DNA from: Microbotryum silenes-acaulis
Lineage: Eukaryota; Basidiomycota; Microbotryomycetes; Microbotryales; Microbotryaceae
Assembly: GCA_003665825.1 (NCBI GenBank)
Contig: QPFY01000011.1
Span: 558,001 to 622,000, forward strand
Length of the DNA stretch: 64,000 nucleotides
Reading direction: 5' to 3'
This document shows, piece after piece, positions 1 through 11,430 of this stretch. Positions within the stretch are counted from its first letter, which is position 1. Every line of letters starts with the position of its first letter. The notes below the pieces were generated by a model. It was not told the origin of the DNA. It searched no databases and saw only the letters and a list, made by a program, of their open reading frames with translations. The position numbers and the translations under genes are program-made.

Positions 1-3000
1 ATCTCTCGCACGACCGTACATTCCAAGAAGCGGAACTCTTGCTCCGTCGTCGTCGTCGATTGTTCGGCCGCTCCTTGACTCGCCTGACGGTTCGTCACAA
101 ACGCCGTCAACCCCGTCGTCTTGATCCTTTCCCTCGCCGTATCGAGCAAAGCGACTTTCTGCCTCTTCTCCTCCTCTTGATCATTCCAAACGGGCAAGAG
201 GAACTCTCGACTCGTACACCCAGCGAGAAGGATGTGACATCCTCGAATCGTCAATCGACCCGGAGCTTGAGGCGTCCCTGATAATCGAACGGTATGGAAC
301 GATCCGGCGGGGACGATCGTCGACAAGGCGTCGCAGATGAAATCGACGCCGGTAGTACTGAGTTGCATCGATTGGATCTCAAGGTCGAAGCCGAAGGGGT
401 TCTGCAGCGTCACGAAGACTTCGGCGACTTCGTTCGTGATCAATCTTGGACGGATGCGTGGCGATGCATCGTTGGGATCGTGGGTCGCGTTCAAGGAGCT
501 TCGTTGTCCTCCTATTATGAAGGGATCCTTCTTGGCCAGAGCAAAGTTGTTGAATGTCCCGTTCGCTTCGGCGTCTTTGATCGAGTGTTCGATCGGTAAT
601 CGATTCGGTGTAAGTCTGTGAGCCATTGGTCTTTGAAGCATGAGCCACAATCATCTTTCGCATGCTGCTGATTTGCGATGATACCACTCACGGTGTTATC
701 TCAAGGGACATGACCAACTGCGTCGGACCCCAATACTCCAACTCAAAAGCCGCCCCCCTTCTCGTCGCCGCCGCCAAGATTCTCGGGATGCTCCGACTCA
801 ACTCCAATTGATCCCAAGCTGGCATCGTTTCGGCGAACGCCCTCAATGCAGTGACGGTGAAACGAATGGCGGCTTGATAATCTGGTAATGCCTCGGCGAC
901 GGAGATGGCATCCTTGAGAACGCCCATTTGTAAATGCGACCAACCAAAAGGACTACTCGAGGAAGAGAGCCGGTCATCTAATTCCAGGGGTCGTCCTTGT
1001 AGAAGAGACTTTTGCCTCGAATGATGCCCCGATGCCGGATTGGCGGTGGTGGTGTCTATGGCTATCCGAGGAACGACGACGATCCCGAACGATTCGCACA
1101 CCTTCTCGGCGATGCGGATAATGGATTCGTTACCTGCCGAATCCGAGGTCGTGCGGACGATCGAAGCGGTTCTGTCGTTCATGGCAGGTAACAACTGGCC
1201 TCCGCTAACCTTGGGTCCGTCCTTGGTCGCTGAAACGGGACTGGTCGGACTAGGGCCATGAACGGCAGAGAAGACTTCGACCCCTTTACCTGCGACTCCT
1301 TGACCACACAACGCTGCGAGTTCCCTCAAGACAAAGCCTTCTTTCCTCCGATACCCGATCCGACCAAAAAAACTCGCGATCTCACCCGTGACCCTCAACC
1401 GTGTCGGAAGGGCAAGTTGACCCAGATGAGCGCTATATGCCATACTTGCCCATTGAGCGATCATCGACCTCGGTACGGGATTTAAAGGGGACAATGACCG
1501 CCACCGAGCTTCTTGTGCTTCATCCTCGCTATGCTTCGTCCGCGCGGCAGAGGTCGACGTCATGAACGTCGAGCTCTTGCGCAACGCCGACGAAGCCGAG
1601 CAATTCGAAGGAATGATGAGTTTCTCGATCGCTCGGTCGATCTTGCCCCTCGCTTCATGAACGGCGAGGAGGAACCGAGCGATACGGAGACATGCTTCGG
1701 CGTAGATCAAGGGATGACAGCGGTCTGGGTCCGGAGGGGGTGGTGTTTCGAGCGAGTTGGCCAAGGCTAGATTGGGGAGCATTTTCTCGTACAAGCCTAC
1801 AGCTTGACCTAGTCGATCAGGGATGGACGAGAGGAATGTCGATGGGTCGGCGGCGTTCGAAGCCAAGGTCGAAGTCGGGGTCGAGGTTCCATTCGCCGTC
1901 TTTTTAGATATCGAGTTCGTCGATTTGGATATCGAGTTCGTTGAAGCATGCTTCGCCGTTGCAGCTGCAGCAACAGCAGCGGCGGGGGACGGTGGTCTCC
2001 AAGCTTGCAAAACCAAAGCGATCGTCAACCCTTCCAGCGCGGAAGCGTACCAAACATTGTCGGACCAAGTCAACTTCAACAAAGCAATCGCCTCCTCATA
2101 ACAAGCGATCGCTTGCTCTGTCCGTCCAGCCAAGAGCCACATGTCGGCCATCAACTTGCGTTCCCTTCCCGCGACCTTTTTTCTCGATTTCGAGTCGACC
2201 AGAGTCGAGCCTGGAGGCGGGGAAGGTGCAGCGTTGGGTGCGACGTTGACGTGGGATTGGATTGAGCGGCCGTAGAGAAAACCTTCCTGATTGCCCGAGG
2301 AGGATCCACCCCAGAGACCGAGCGAGGTGCGGGATTGAGGGGGTGCGGCGAGGCCGAAGGCGGTCAAGTCGATTTTGAGCGCTTCGTTCGATATGATCCC
2401 TCCCCCCTTGGCTGCTCCCGCGGAGTTGTTGAGGTGGCTACTACTTGCTGAGGCATTCGTGCTGGTGCTGGTACTGTTGTTGAGGGTGGTATTGGGAGGC
2501 AAGGAAGAGGAGCGCGTAGCGGTGGGGCGAGTGGCTCCGCCGGTGTACGAGTGAATCGTCGATCGCGCATTCGGTTTGGTCGGAATGAAGGTGAAGGGCG
2601 AGGTCAGTTGAGGTGTCTCCTGGGGTGTCGGTATCAAAGTCCTCGATTCGAGTTGAGCGGCCTGGACCATGCGCGATTACAGGTCAGTCTTGTTCGGTAG
2701 TGGGGCCCAAGGATCGCGGCGAATACTGACCAGGTTGGAGAACTCTCTCAGTATGTGCCCCGCAAAGTCGGCGAGTACGGTGCCGAGGAAGAAGGAGATC
2801 TGAGTCGTGGCGGGTATGAGCACCAGCCCATCGTTCTCGTTGATGTGCTTTTGCGCCTCGGTGAGCTGGTGCTCGCTCGGGTGGAAACCAAAGAGTTTGA
2901 CGGCGAACGTCTTGGGCAACCTCCTGAGCGCGTGATGGAACTGGGCCAGCGCGTGGTGGAGCGAGGTCGAGTCGTCGGTGTATTCCGAGGCGTCGAATAT

Positions 3001-3451
3001 GCCGATGATGCCGTGGACCTGGCGGTGGAGTTGGAACTCGGCGAGAAAGGCGAGCGGGTGCGCCGAGGCGTAGGTGGTGGGGGTCAGGTATTCGAACAGC
3101 AGTTGGCCGGTCGTTTTGGGTGAGGAAGAAAAGATGGCTGGGGGTTATATATTATTGAAGTTATGGTCATGTCCTTGTCAGCCTTGTGCGCCCACCCCCC
3201 CCCCCCCCCCGACCACACACGACAGGACAGGGGTTGATCGATCCATCACCCTCTCCCGTTTGCCCTTTGCCCTCGCCTCTAGACTTACCTCTTTCCCCCC
3301 TATTGTCCACAGGTACCTGGGACAATTCTATACTATCGAATGCCCTGATCTGATCAGCATACTGTTGGAACCGAGCGCGCTTGATCGGATGCAACGGCAC
3401 GAGCAGCACGCCGATCCTCGCCGGTGCGACGAAAGCGGAGGGGTCCATCAC
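1..3451 (-). CDS. TRS120: TRAPPII subunit Trs120/TRAPPC9 (C-terminus cut by window edge)
   Basis: Trs120 is a TRAPPII-specific subunit of the tethering/Rab-GEF complex acting at the late Golgi. I splice four exons on the minus strand: 3451-3289, 3137-2731, 2661-692 and 615-1, all phase-consistent, giving about 1050 visible residues before the edge. The first exon starts with two Met codons and reads DPSAFVAPARIGVLLVPLHP, a Trs120-type N-terminus. Exon 2 has TTGQLLFEYL and KTFAVKLFGFHP. Exon 3 carries the TPR-like stretch ERKLMADMWLLAGRTEQAIA. Exon 4 has EVFVTLQNPFGFDLEIQS and RLSGTP, the family's beta-sandwich region. Exon 3 also holds a long Ser/Thr/Ala-rich insertion around residues 190-310. 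Intron 1 contains a long homopolymer C tract (plus strand near 3190-3212). The gene is divergent from BET5, another TRAPP subunit. Family call is firm; the exact first Met (3451 or 3448) is not. Confidence 0.88.
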
Positions 3452-3857
3452 TGCACACTGAGCGCGCTAGGCTCTGGTGGGCTGAGTGGTGTTTGTCCTT
3501 CGTCGTCTCCTCCCTCCGGTTGCGCTGCGTGCGAGCGTGCGGTGCGGTGCGGTGCGGTACGAAGGCGATGCGTGGCCAGCAGACTGGTGTGTGTGGGGGG
3601 GGGGGGGGGGGGCAGGTGAGAGGGAAAGGTCGAGGCTCTCGGCGACTGGGCTCGGCTTTCACGGTCTGTGAGAGTCTGTGAGTCTGCGACTGTCTGGGAG
3701 GTGGCCAAAGGCGCGCCACGACTCGCACGGACCACCCACAAGCACCCACACTGGATCGTCCACGCGTCACGGCTCACGCGCTCACGCACACGCTCGTCTT
3801 GGCTTTCAGACTCAGGCACCTTCTTGCCGCTCTCTTTCCACTCCCCACGCTTGAACA
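3452..3857. promoter_or_regulatory. Shared intergenic region between TRS120 and BET5
   Basis: These 406 bases lie between the divergent starts of two TRAPP subunit genes and must hold both promoters. The stretch is GC-rich with a run of about 20 G around 3594-3612 and short repeats of GTGCG near 3540-3560. I see no clear TATA box. Several long ORFs cross it in other frames, but none resembles a protein family. Confidence 0.55.
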
Positions 3858-4745
3858 ATGACCGTTTACTCGTGAGCAACTCTCTCACCACCTCAGACCC
3901 CCGCGCTGCACTTCCCACCTCCCACTTCCTTTCGCAACTGAACCTCCCCCACCCTTTCCCTCCCGCAGTCTCTACATCTACGACCGCCAATGCAGCTGCG
4001 TATTCTATCACGCATTCCCAGGCCACACGCCTCCACCTCGACTAGGCCACTCGACCTTACCCAACGTGTTCCCTGCCCACACTGCCGGCGCAAGCTCGAG
4101 TTCAGGCGTGCATGGGGTGAATGGAAGTACCACGAGGACATCGATGGATGGGAGAGGCACGACAACTGCTTCAGGTTCGGGAGCGGGGTCTGTTCGGCCA
4201 CCTTGGGAGAGAGGGGAACCCACCCGGCCGAATGGGGACGATACGAATGCAGGCGGGGACGGCACAGCAGCTGCAGCAGCTGCAGCTGAAGCGACTCGAC
4301 TCGCCGCTTCGGCCGCTTTACCCTTCGATGAAGAGGCCAAGCTCGTGTATGGGATCGTCTTTTCGCTTCGAAACCTCGTCAACAAGTTGTCGCCCTCGGG
4401 AAGGTGAGTCCTCTTGCCGAAAACCCTGGTCCGCCTACCCTCTGATGCCTCCTCCTTCGTCTCTTCCCGACTACTACTCAAAGGGACGCCTCCGACTCGT
4501 TCCATTCCTACTCGACCTCGCACTACAAACTGCACTACCTCCATACCCCCTCAAACTATCACTTTGTCCTCGTCTCTTCACCGCGTCAAGATTCCCTCCG
4601 AACACAACTCCGGGCTTTGTACCAAGGCGCGTTTTGGGAATGGGTCATCAGGAACCCGATGGTCGAATTGGATTCGACCAAGGGGACGGGAATTGATAAT
4701 GTCGCTTTTAGGAGTGCGGTCGAGAGGACGTTGGAGAGTGTTTGA
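3858..4745 (+). CDS. BET5: TRAPP core subunit Bet5/TRAPPC1
   Basis: Bet5 is a small longin-fold subunit of the TRAPP core that acts in ER-Golgi and Golgi traffic as part of the Ypt1/Rab1 exchange factor. Exons are 3858-3871, 3969-4403 and 4484-4745, phase-consistent, 236 residues. The 14-base first exon gives MTVY(S), then YIYDRQCSCVFYHAFPG follows, matching the family start. Conserved blocks at the end are SHYKLHYLHTPSNYHFVL and ALYQGAFWEWVIRNP. Between them is an insertion of about 90 residues (roughly 35-125), rich in Gly/Ser/Thr with a poly-Ala stretch encoded by CAG/GCA repeats near 4262-4290. Yeast and human family members are nearer 145-160 residues, so the extra length comes from this loop. 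Strong call. Confidence 0.9.
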
Positions 4746-4961
4746 ACTTTGGCCCGCGCTTGGGCAATGGACTGTAGGAGATTATATACCCAGTCATATC
4801 TACGGCGGAGAGAAAGAGCGTGTTGTAAACGAGTGTGAGGATGTAAAACGAGTGACCAAGGACCAAAAACACAGAAAGCAAAACAACGAACAAAGGGGAG
4901 AAACCAAAAAAAACTGTCCAAGAATCACGAAGAAAAGCAATCAGGAATCACTGGAGCGATC

Positions 4962-7943
4962 TTAAAACCTCGTCTCCATCATCATCAACCCCCTCCTCTC
5001 CTTGGCCGGTCGCCCCTCCCCACCATGCACATCCTCCGTGTCCTCCACCAACTCGTCCATCTCCTCTAAACCCTCTCCATTGTCGTCTCGATGCTGTTCC
5101 CCTCCCATTCGATCCCCCATTTCTCCACCCACAATCATCTCCGGTAACCTCGGACTCTTCGCCTCCTCTTGATCCTTTCCTTCGTACAAGCTCAAAGGTC
5201 CATGGAACCCTCTTTCTTCCCTTTGCTCCCCTGTTTCAATCTTATCCGACCTTAAAGACGAATGGAACCATCTTCCCCAAAGACCTTTCCACCCACTGGA
5301 ATCCGATGATTTCTTCCCACCGGGACCGATTGGCGTAATCGTGTAACCAGATGATTTCGGACTCCTATCCTCCTTCCCACCCTCACCACCTCCCGAACGC
5401 CAAAAGTTTCGATCCAACGACATCGTCTTGACGTGCTTATGACCCCGACCCGAACGAGGACTCGTAGAATCCACCATCGTCGGCGTGATTCCATGCGAAA
5501 CTCCAGGCCCAGGCTTGGCGAGTTTCCGAGGCGTTCCTCGCACATGTCGATGACGGGCGATGCTTCCTGAGTTCGAGCTTTGCAGGTGAGCGTTGGTGGA
5601 TGCGATGGTGTAGAGGGAACGGTGCCGACGAGTTTTGAGGCTTTGTTGAGGGTCGAGGAGTTGGAAAGAGGGAGTGGGTTGAGTGAAGAGGTCGGGTCGG
5701 AGCATATCTTGGTTCGGTGTGGTCACAGGGGGTTGAGAACGATCCAGGTCGGACGCACGCTCAAGGGGTCGAAGCGAATCCCCCTCGGAATCGCGTCTCG
5801 TCCCCACCTCGAGAGCCTCAACCCCTTCCCCCTCTCCATCAGGTTCACAAAGTCTGATCACAGGCGTAGAAGCCTCAAACATGGGGAACCTGAACGACCT
5901 CACCAGCGGCGCCTTCTCCCCACCTAACGAAGTAAAACCGGGGTAACTCATCCTTCGAGCTTGTAGACCACCTGGTAGGTCCGCGAGGTTGTTCATCTCG
6001 GTAGGTAGGACCCCTCCGACGATCTCGTTCGCGATGCTATCGTACAGAGAAGGGCGGTGAGGTTCCTTCTTCACGTTGTTGGAAGGAAGATCCGACTCTG
6101 TCACTACCGAACGATTGATCGAAAGTCCTTCGATATCGTGCGATCCGAATGAACCATAATAGAACTCGACCGCACTTTGCGAACGACCATGACCAGTCTG
6201 TTGCTGTGTTAATCGTTGATAAGGATGTTTGAGCGTAGGGAACTCATCAAGGCCGAGCGATTTGGGTTCATCAAATTCGAGGAAGGGGAGACGGTGGGAG
6301 GAGAGTTCGAAAGACCGATTTGAGGAGCGGGCTTCTTGGATGAAGGATGAATTCAGACTTCCAGGAATGGAAGCTGTTGCAACCGAATTGAGAGGTGAGA
6401 TGGTCGCGTGTTCTAGTTGTAAACCCGTGGATTCGGAGTCGTCGTGCTCTTGGTCGACGCGTGAGTCCGAGCGACGGTCAGGATTGACTCCTTGATTGGA
6501 GGTTGGCGAGCTTGAACGATCGTCATTGGGTTCGGATACGACGATGATACCATGTTGACTCGATTGAATCGAATGACGAATCTCGGAAGGTAACGAACCA
6601 ATAGAGAACTGCGACGAAGCAGCCGGCGACGCCCTACCACGGTTCTGACCCTCTGCTCCTTCCTCTCGATCAGCCCCAACAACGACAAGGTGTTCACGAC
6701 TGTGACGCGCTAGGGGTCCAGGAACGAGGTGCGCGATCAGTGGGGTGGGTGAGGTTGTTTGAGCTTGAAGAGGATTCGACGGTCTTTGGAGGTCGAGGAG
6801 GGACCGAGAGGAGAGGAGTTGATCGGAGAAGTAGACTGAAGAGGAAGGTCGGCATTCGCCTTGTTCGTCTAGGAGGTTGGAGACAAGGAAGAGTTCGTTC
6901 GCTGCAACGACGTGGGGCTCGGGGTTCTTCTTTGGGCTTGAGGTGGATTCGGGACGACTGGCTGGGATAGAGGACTGGACTTTCTTGTATTCCGGATCGC
7001 CAAAGAAGGAACTGTGTTGCGATGAGATGCTCGAAGCGCTGGTAGCTGTGGCTTTGTCGTTTCCGGTTGAAGATGAAGATTGAGCCTCAGAGACCGAAGG
7101 TTGAGGTCCGATCCTCGTCGACTCCCACTGCATAGCCACGTCGATCGCCTCGGCATACCTCGTGGTCGACAGCTCGAGACGATGTTTGAGCTCAGCATAG
7201 TCGTTGAAGCACCTGTCGTTAACTCTTCCATAGAGTAAGCACAACCCTCCTCGGACGCAAAGCTAACTCAGACAATGCACTGACTGGATGAAGGCCCTCC
7301 TCTTCGCCCCATCTTGATCGTGTATTCCGGCCTGAAAGAAAAGCACTTCCAACTCTTGCACCATATCCATCACAAATTCCCCCCTCCTTCCTTTCTCACG
7401 ATAAGTCCGAGCAACGAGTTTCTTGTGCGCCATCGTTCGCATCAGCCTGAAGAAAATTTATTCTCGCACAAAGATGAGTCAGCAAGGGCGGTGTGAGCCT
7501 TCATTCTAATCATACAGTCGTCATACAGTTGGAAAAGGGGGCCTACCTCGTCCTTGTCTCGTTCACGAAATAATTCGTCAACCACCCAACTCCTTTCTCA
7601 TACGTCGATCGCTCCGAGCCTTCCAAGCGCTGATACACCAACGCGGCATAACCCCTCAATGAAAGCAGGAGACAGTCGGTCGCTTGGGGCGAATCGAGAG
7701 AGACCGAACGTATGCGGAACCAAGCTTCCAATCTGTGAGGGATGAAGAGGAAATCGAAAGGGTCGCGAGTGAGTTGATGAGCATGGAAGGCGTGACGAAG
7801 CGTCTTGTGAGGTGATGGAGGATGACTGACCTGAGTTGATGAGAGGGCCAATCTTCGACGAGCGTACCTCCGAAGAGAGGCAGAGCTACGCCACCACCAT
7901 CTCCACCACCTTCAACGTCGTGAGAGATGACTTCGCCAGGCAT
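4962..7943 (-). CDS. Unrecognised Ser-rich protein (about 900 residues)
   Basis: I do not recognise this family. Four exons join in phase: 7943-7831, 7732-7547, 7446-7285 and 7212-4962, giving 903 residues from the first ATG (MPGEVISHDVEGGG). Residues 1 to about 170 look folded, with hydrophobic and charged helices such as LEAWFRIRSVSLDSP, GWLTNYFVNETR and VQELEVLFFQAGIHDQDG. The remaining 700 or so are low-complexity, Ser/Pro/Arg/Glu-rich, with an acidic C-terminal tail ending METRF. The reading frame is open upstream of 7943 to about 8027. A further ORF at 8205-8265 (KGRRARKKEDSAEG) splices in phase to it, but I find no ATG for that longer form, so the true N-terminus is uncertain. Its 3' end is convergent with BET5 and its 5' end is divergent from MTW1. 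Confidence 0.6.
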
Positions 7944-8975
7944 GATCGGATGGGGATCCAGGATTTGTCGTTTAAAAGGAACGCTCGACGCGTCGACCAG
8001 CAAAGTTGAAGTGTCGTTTCCTTAACAACGTGGGCTGCTGGGTATCGTCAAATCGATGGGTGCGATCGCGTAGCCAATGGTCAGATGATGAAAGTGAATA
8101 GCGGAATCAGACCTCCATCTTCCACCGGAAGCTTGAGATCGTCCAAGAAGAAAGAAGAAGGCCACACACCCGACTCGAACCTCGCAACTCGCAAGCGTGA
8201 AGTCACCTTCCGCCGAGTCCTCCTTCTTCCTAGCGCGTCTACCCTTCGGGGCCAACGTTTGGAGCGTCTTTGAAAATTACGTGGTCAGACTGAACTACGC
8301 CTGGAATTTTGGGCGGGCTAAAGTGCCGGTAGGCAACCACCCGGCGTGTGACCGCCGCCGTCCTCCCCCTTCTCGGGATTAGCGCGGAAATTAGAAAGGG
8401 GTACTTGTCTCAGGGGGTCGGTTGGGTTCAACTCACGTGTCGAAGTTCCTGAGGACGAGAGGCCGAGAGACAGTCGAGCTCGGTGTCGAGAAGCTGTCGC
8501 CCTTATCGAATGACAAGCCAGAAGTGAGGAACCGCACTGCAGGCTTTCTTCCGGGGAGAAGACGAAGACTGGCTCAAGCTCTGAATCAAAGCCCACAGCT
8601 CAGTCTTCTCTGTTGTCGTTGCGGTACGGTCGCGCTTGCTCGAAATATGTTTGGGGAGCCTAGAAGCTGCAGAGCGTTTGAAGAGAATGAAACTGACGGC
8701 TAAGATAACAGTAAACGCATCCTGGCTGGCTTCGATGCGGAAGCTATCGGTGAAGGAATGTGTTGCCAGTGAATACTTCAGCGCCGCCTGGGCTGGCGGC
8801 GATCGCCAGGCTGCCTCATTCGAAGCGGTCCGAGCGGCTGCGGCCTGCCTGAGCCAGATCCCGTGACGCGCCTCGACGCGCCTGGTTCCAGCCCGTTCCT
8901 CTGTGCTTCCCACTCAGCCGCCAAACCCCTCACAAGCCTTTCTTCAACAGCTCAACCCTCTCCTTCACCACCACC
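7944..8975. other. Divergent intergenic region upstream of MTW1
   Basis: About 1 kb lies between the orphan gene and MTW1. It may contain one or two 5' exons of the minus-strand gene (8205-8265 is a candidate), but minus-strand ATG codons are almost absent here. ORFs across 8318-8913 show no family resemblance. I see no RNA gene or repeat. Confidence 0.4.
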
Positions 8976-10224
8976 ATGACAACCGAATATATCCCCCCCT
9001 TAACTTCCCTCTCCGCAGCCGAACAACGCTCGATCAAATCGTCCTTGTTGACTGAACACTTTCAATTCCCTCCCGAAACGTTCGCCCGGAATGGCATGGA
9101 TCTAGCGAATCAGACCATCTACGCGGCGACCAAGATTGTCGAGGACAGTTTGATGACGATGACGAGGTTGCCGGAGGAGGAAGGGGATGAGAGACCGTTT
9201 GTCTTCGAGGGGGATGATGTACAAAAGGTCAGTTGGGAGGTCGGCTTGGGCGGGTGAGAGCTTGACGAGGGTGTCAGAGAACAGTAAGGGGCTAGAGGGT
9301 AGCAGGTTGTTCATTTTACTGCGCCTCTGTATTGCTTTCACAGGGCGTGTACCGCCTCGAGACGTTGTTGGAAGCCGCGGTGGACAAGTACTTTGATCTC
9401 TTCGAGCTGTTCGCGCTCCGCAATTCGTTCAATCTCCCTTCTGAGCTTATCCCTTACATCGTACTATCCCATCAAGTAAGCACTTATCGCGTCCATACCT
9501 TGACGAGCTATTTCTCATTTGCCTGTCTCTCAATCAGGAACGGTTGGACGATGTGCTCCTAGGCCAAGATCGAAGCGCGATCGAGGAATACGAACATGAA
9601 CTCGCATCGTACGAACAGACGTTACAGAAGGAAAGGGCCTTGAAGTGCGTCGAGGAGTTGGGACAACGCAAGTTGGATCGGATCAACGCGATCGCCAATG
9701 AGGTTGGGCAAATGTCGTCGGCGGGTCAGTAGTTTGCCGCTCCTTGACGAAGGCGTTTGGGGACAGCAAAAGCTGATGCTGTACTTGAATTTGCTCCATA
9801 GAATCCATCTCCACCCGCATCGAGCAGCTCTCCTCCCAACTTCCCCAACTACACCAAGCCCTCTCCGTCCTGCTCGAAACCCCTCCCCCATCCCTCGGCT
9901 CCACCCTCCCCTCTTCAACGACCACGACAAGCGCTCATGAACCGTGGTCCGAATCGAGGAGTGCGTTCGTGAACTGGGCTACGAAGGCAAAGATCGATGC
10001 TTTGCCGAGCTCCTCGACTTTGACGGGAGCGGGTTCGAGTGGGTCGACAGGGGATTCGGCGTTGGAGGGATTGAGGAGGGGTATGCAAGAGACGGGGGGA
10101 GGCGGGGAGGCTTTGGTGAGTTGACTTGGGACTACGGTAGGGATGATGCACCCTTGGTGAAAAAGGGTCGCCTGACGGGTACCCGTGAACTTGTTCCTCG
10201 CAGGATCTGATGAAGAAGCTCTGA
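8976..10224 (+). CDS. MTW1: Kinetochore protein Mis12/Mtw1
   Basis: Mtw1 (Mis12) is a subunit of the MIND/Mis12 complex that links centromeric chromatin to the outer kinetochore. Five exons join in phase: 8976-9227, 9344-9475, 9538-9724, 9802-10115 and 10204-10224, 301 residues. The Mis12 domain occupies about residues 1-150: LTEHFQFPPETFARNGMD and ANQTIYAATKIVEDSL at the start, then GVYRLETLLEAAVDKYFDLF with FELFALRNSFNLP, the most diagnostic block. Coiled-coil segments follow (EEYEHELASYEQTLQKE, ESISTRIEQLSSQLPQL). The last exon is only 21 bases and encodes DLMKKL plus stop. The length is normal for the family. The gene is convergent with the PAC4-like gene, 281 bases away. Confidence 0.9.
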
Positions 10225-10505
10225 TCGGATCGTCGGAGTCGAAATGTACGACCAGTGAGGAGATGATTCTGCGACGAGGGCGTGTGTTCAATGTTGTACG
10301 AGTACGTATGATCACATGTGTATTCTATCGGTTCGTGTGGGTCAACGTAGCTGAAGTGAAACAAGGAAAAATGGTGCGGGCCTCGGGGCACAACTCGGCC
10401 CTCACATGCTGAGTCGTCTGAACTCCTGGCCGGGCCATTGCGAACCTACGCGAAAGCTATGAATACAACATCTGATTCGTCACCCTTAGAACAACTCCTA
10501 CGTGA

Positions 10506-11180
10506 TCAGCCCTCAACATCTCGCGCGCTACGCTCCCTGCCCAGCACCCAGTCCAGTACGTTGATCAAGCCTTTTTCGACCTCGAGCCCAAGCATCGGAT
10601 CCAACTCGCCATTGATGGAAGCTGAACTCGCTGCAGCTGAGAAGGAACCGAGGTCCAGGGAAAGGTATATTTGGGTTTGGTAGCGTTTGGCTTTGAGTTG
10701 TTGGGTGTGAAGAGGAAGGAGGTGGGGGTCAGCTCCAGTTTGGGGGAAACCCCGGCAGGGGTCAGGGGCGGAGTAGCTGACCTAGTTTACCGGAGAGAAG
10801 AAGTGATTGGGGTGTCGACCTCGAAAGAGCGGTCGCTGCTGTTGATGTGGATGTGCTCCCTCGTGGCTGTAAGGACCGCCATCGAAAAGGCTGTAGCCAA
10901 TTAGTTTCCCGAGCGTTCAACCGACATCGGTGTGGATTGCGGAGCGCCTCACGTGTTTCATAGGAGGAAATGCAACGCTGAAGTCGGGCATGAGGGCGTA
11001 GGAGGAGGTGGAGGAGGTGGGGGACCCGAGCGAGAGGAGTACGGATTGACGGAGACGGGTTATTTGGACGTACAGAGGCGGAAGGGAGGAGTGGGGGGTG
11101 TTGAGTGGGAGAGGGTACGATTGGGAGGTGATGCTACTTGGTGTTGGTGGTGCGTTTGTGGTGATCGTGGGGGTGGCCAT
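10506..11180 (-). CDS. Proteasome assembly chaperone 4-like protein
   Basis: Three exons join in phase: 11180-10953, 10866-10791 and 10690-10506, giving 162 residues. The spliced product shows the PAC4/PSMG4 layout. Strand one is LYVQITRLRQSVLLSLG, then SVAFPP, then a Ser/Thr-rich loop, then AKRYQTQIYLSLDLGS, and a last helix LEVEKGLINVLDWVLGRE. In this family the protein pairs with PAC3 and helps build the 20S alpha ring. The length fits (about 120-170). The three exons are short and lie antisense to longer spurious plus-strand ORFs, so simple ORF calling would miss the gene. The family match is by pattern of a fast-evolving protein, so it is moderately certain. It is divergent from RPC34 across 250 bases. 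Confidence 0.68.
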
Positions 11181-11430
11181 GCTGTAAGCTGGAGCGGATG
11201 TGGAGAGCAAACAAGAGAGGTCCGGGCGCACGGGAGCCGTCATCATTAGGACTGACCCCCACCTGTTTGTAATGATCAATTGCCCATTTGAACTCCCCCG
11301 AAGCAACTTCGCACGCGCGCGCGCGACCAAGTCAAACGACTCATCACTTGACTCGTCGCTCGTGCTCCTCCGCCGCTCTTTCTCTCCACACCCATCGCAG
11401 TCCTTGGTCTCAGACCGTCCCCCAAAAAAG

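Noticed and set aside
7811..7868. 37-base intron (GTACGC...CAG) in the unrecognised Ser-rich gene
   Set aside because: Too short and breaks the phase; the 98-base intron with GTCAGT donor joins both sides in phase.
10438..10905. Two-exon plus-strand small gene (MNTTSDSSPLEQLL...)
   Set aside because: It can be spliced in phase but matches no family, and the minus strand of the same bases encodes the PAC4-like exons, which show conserved patterns.
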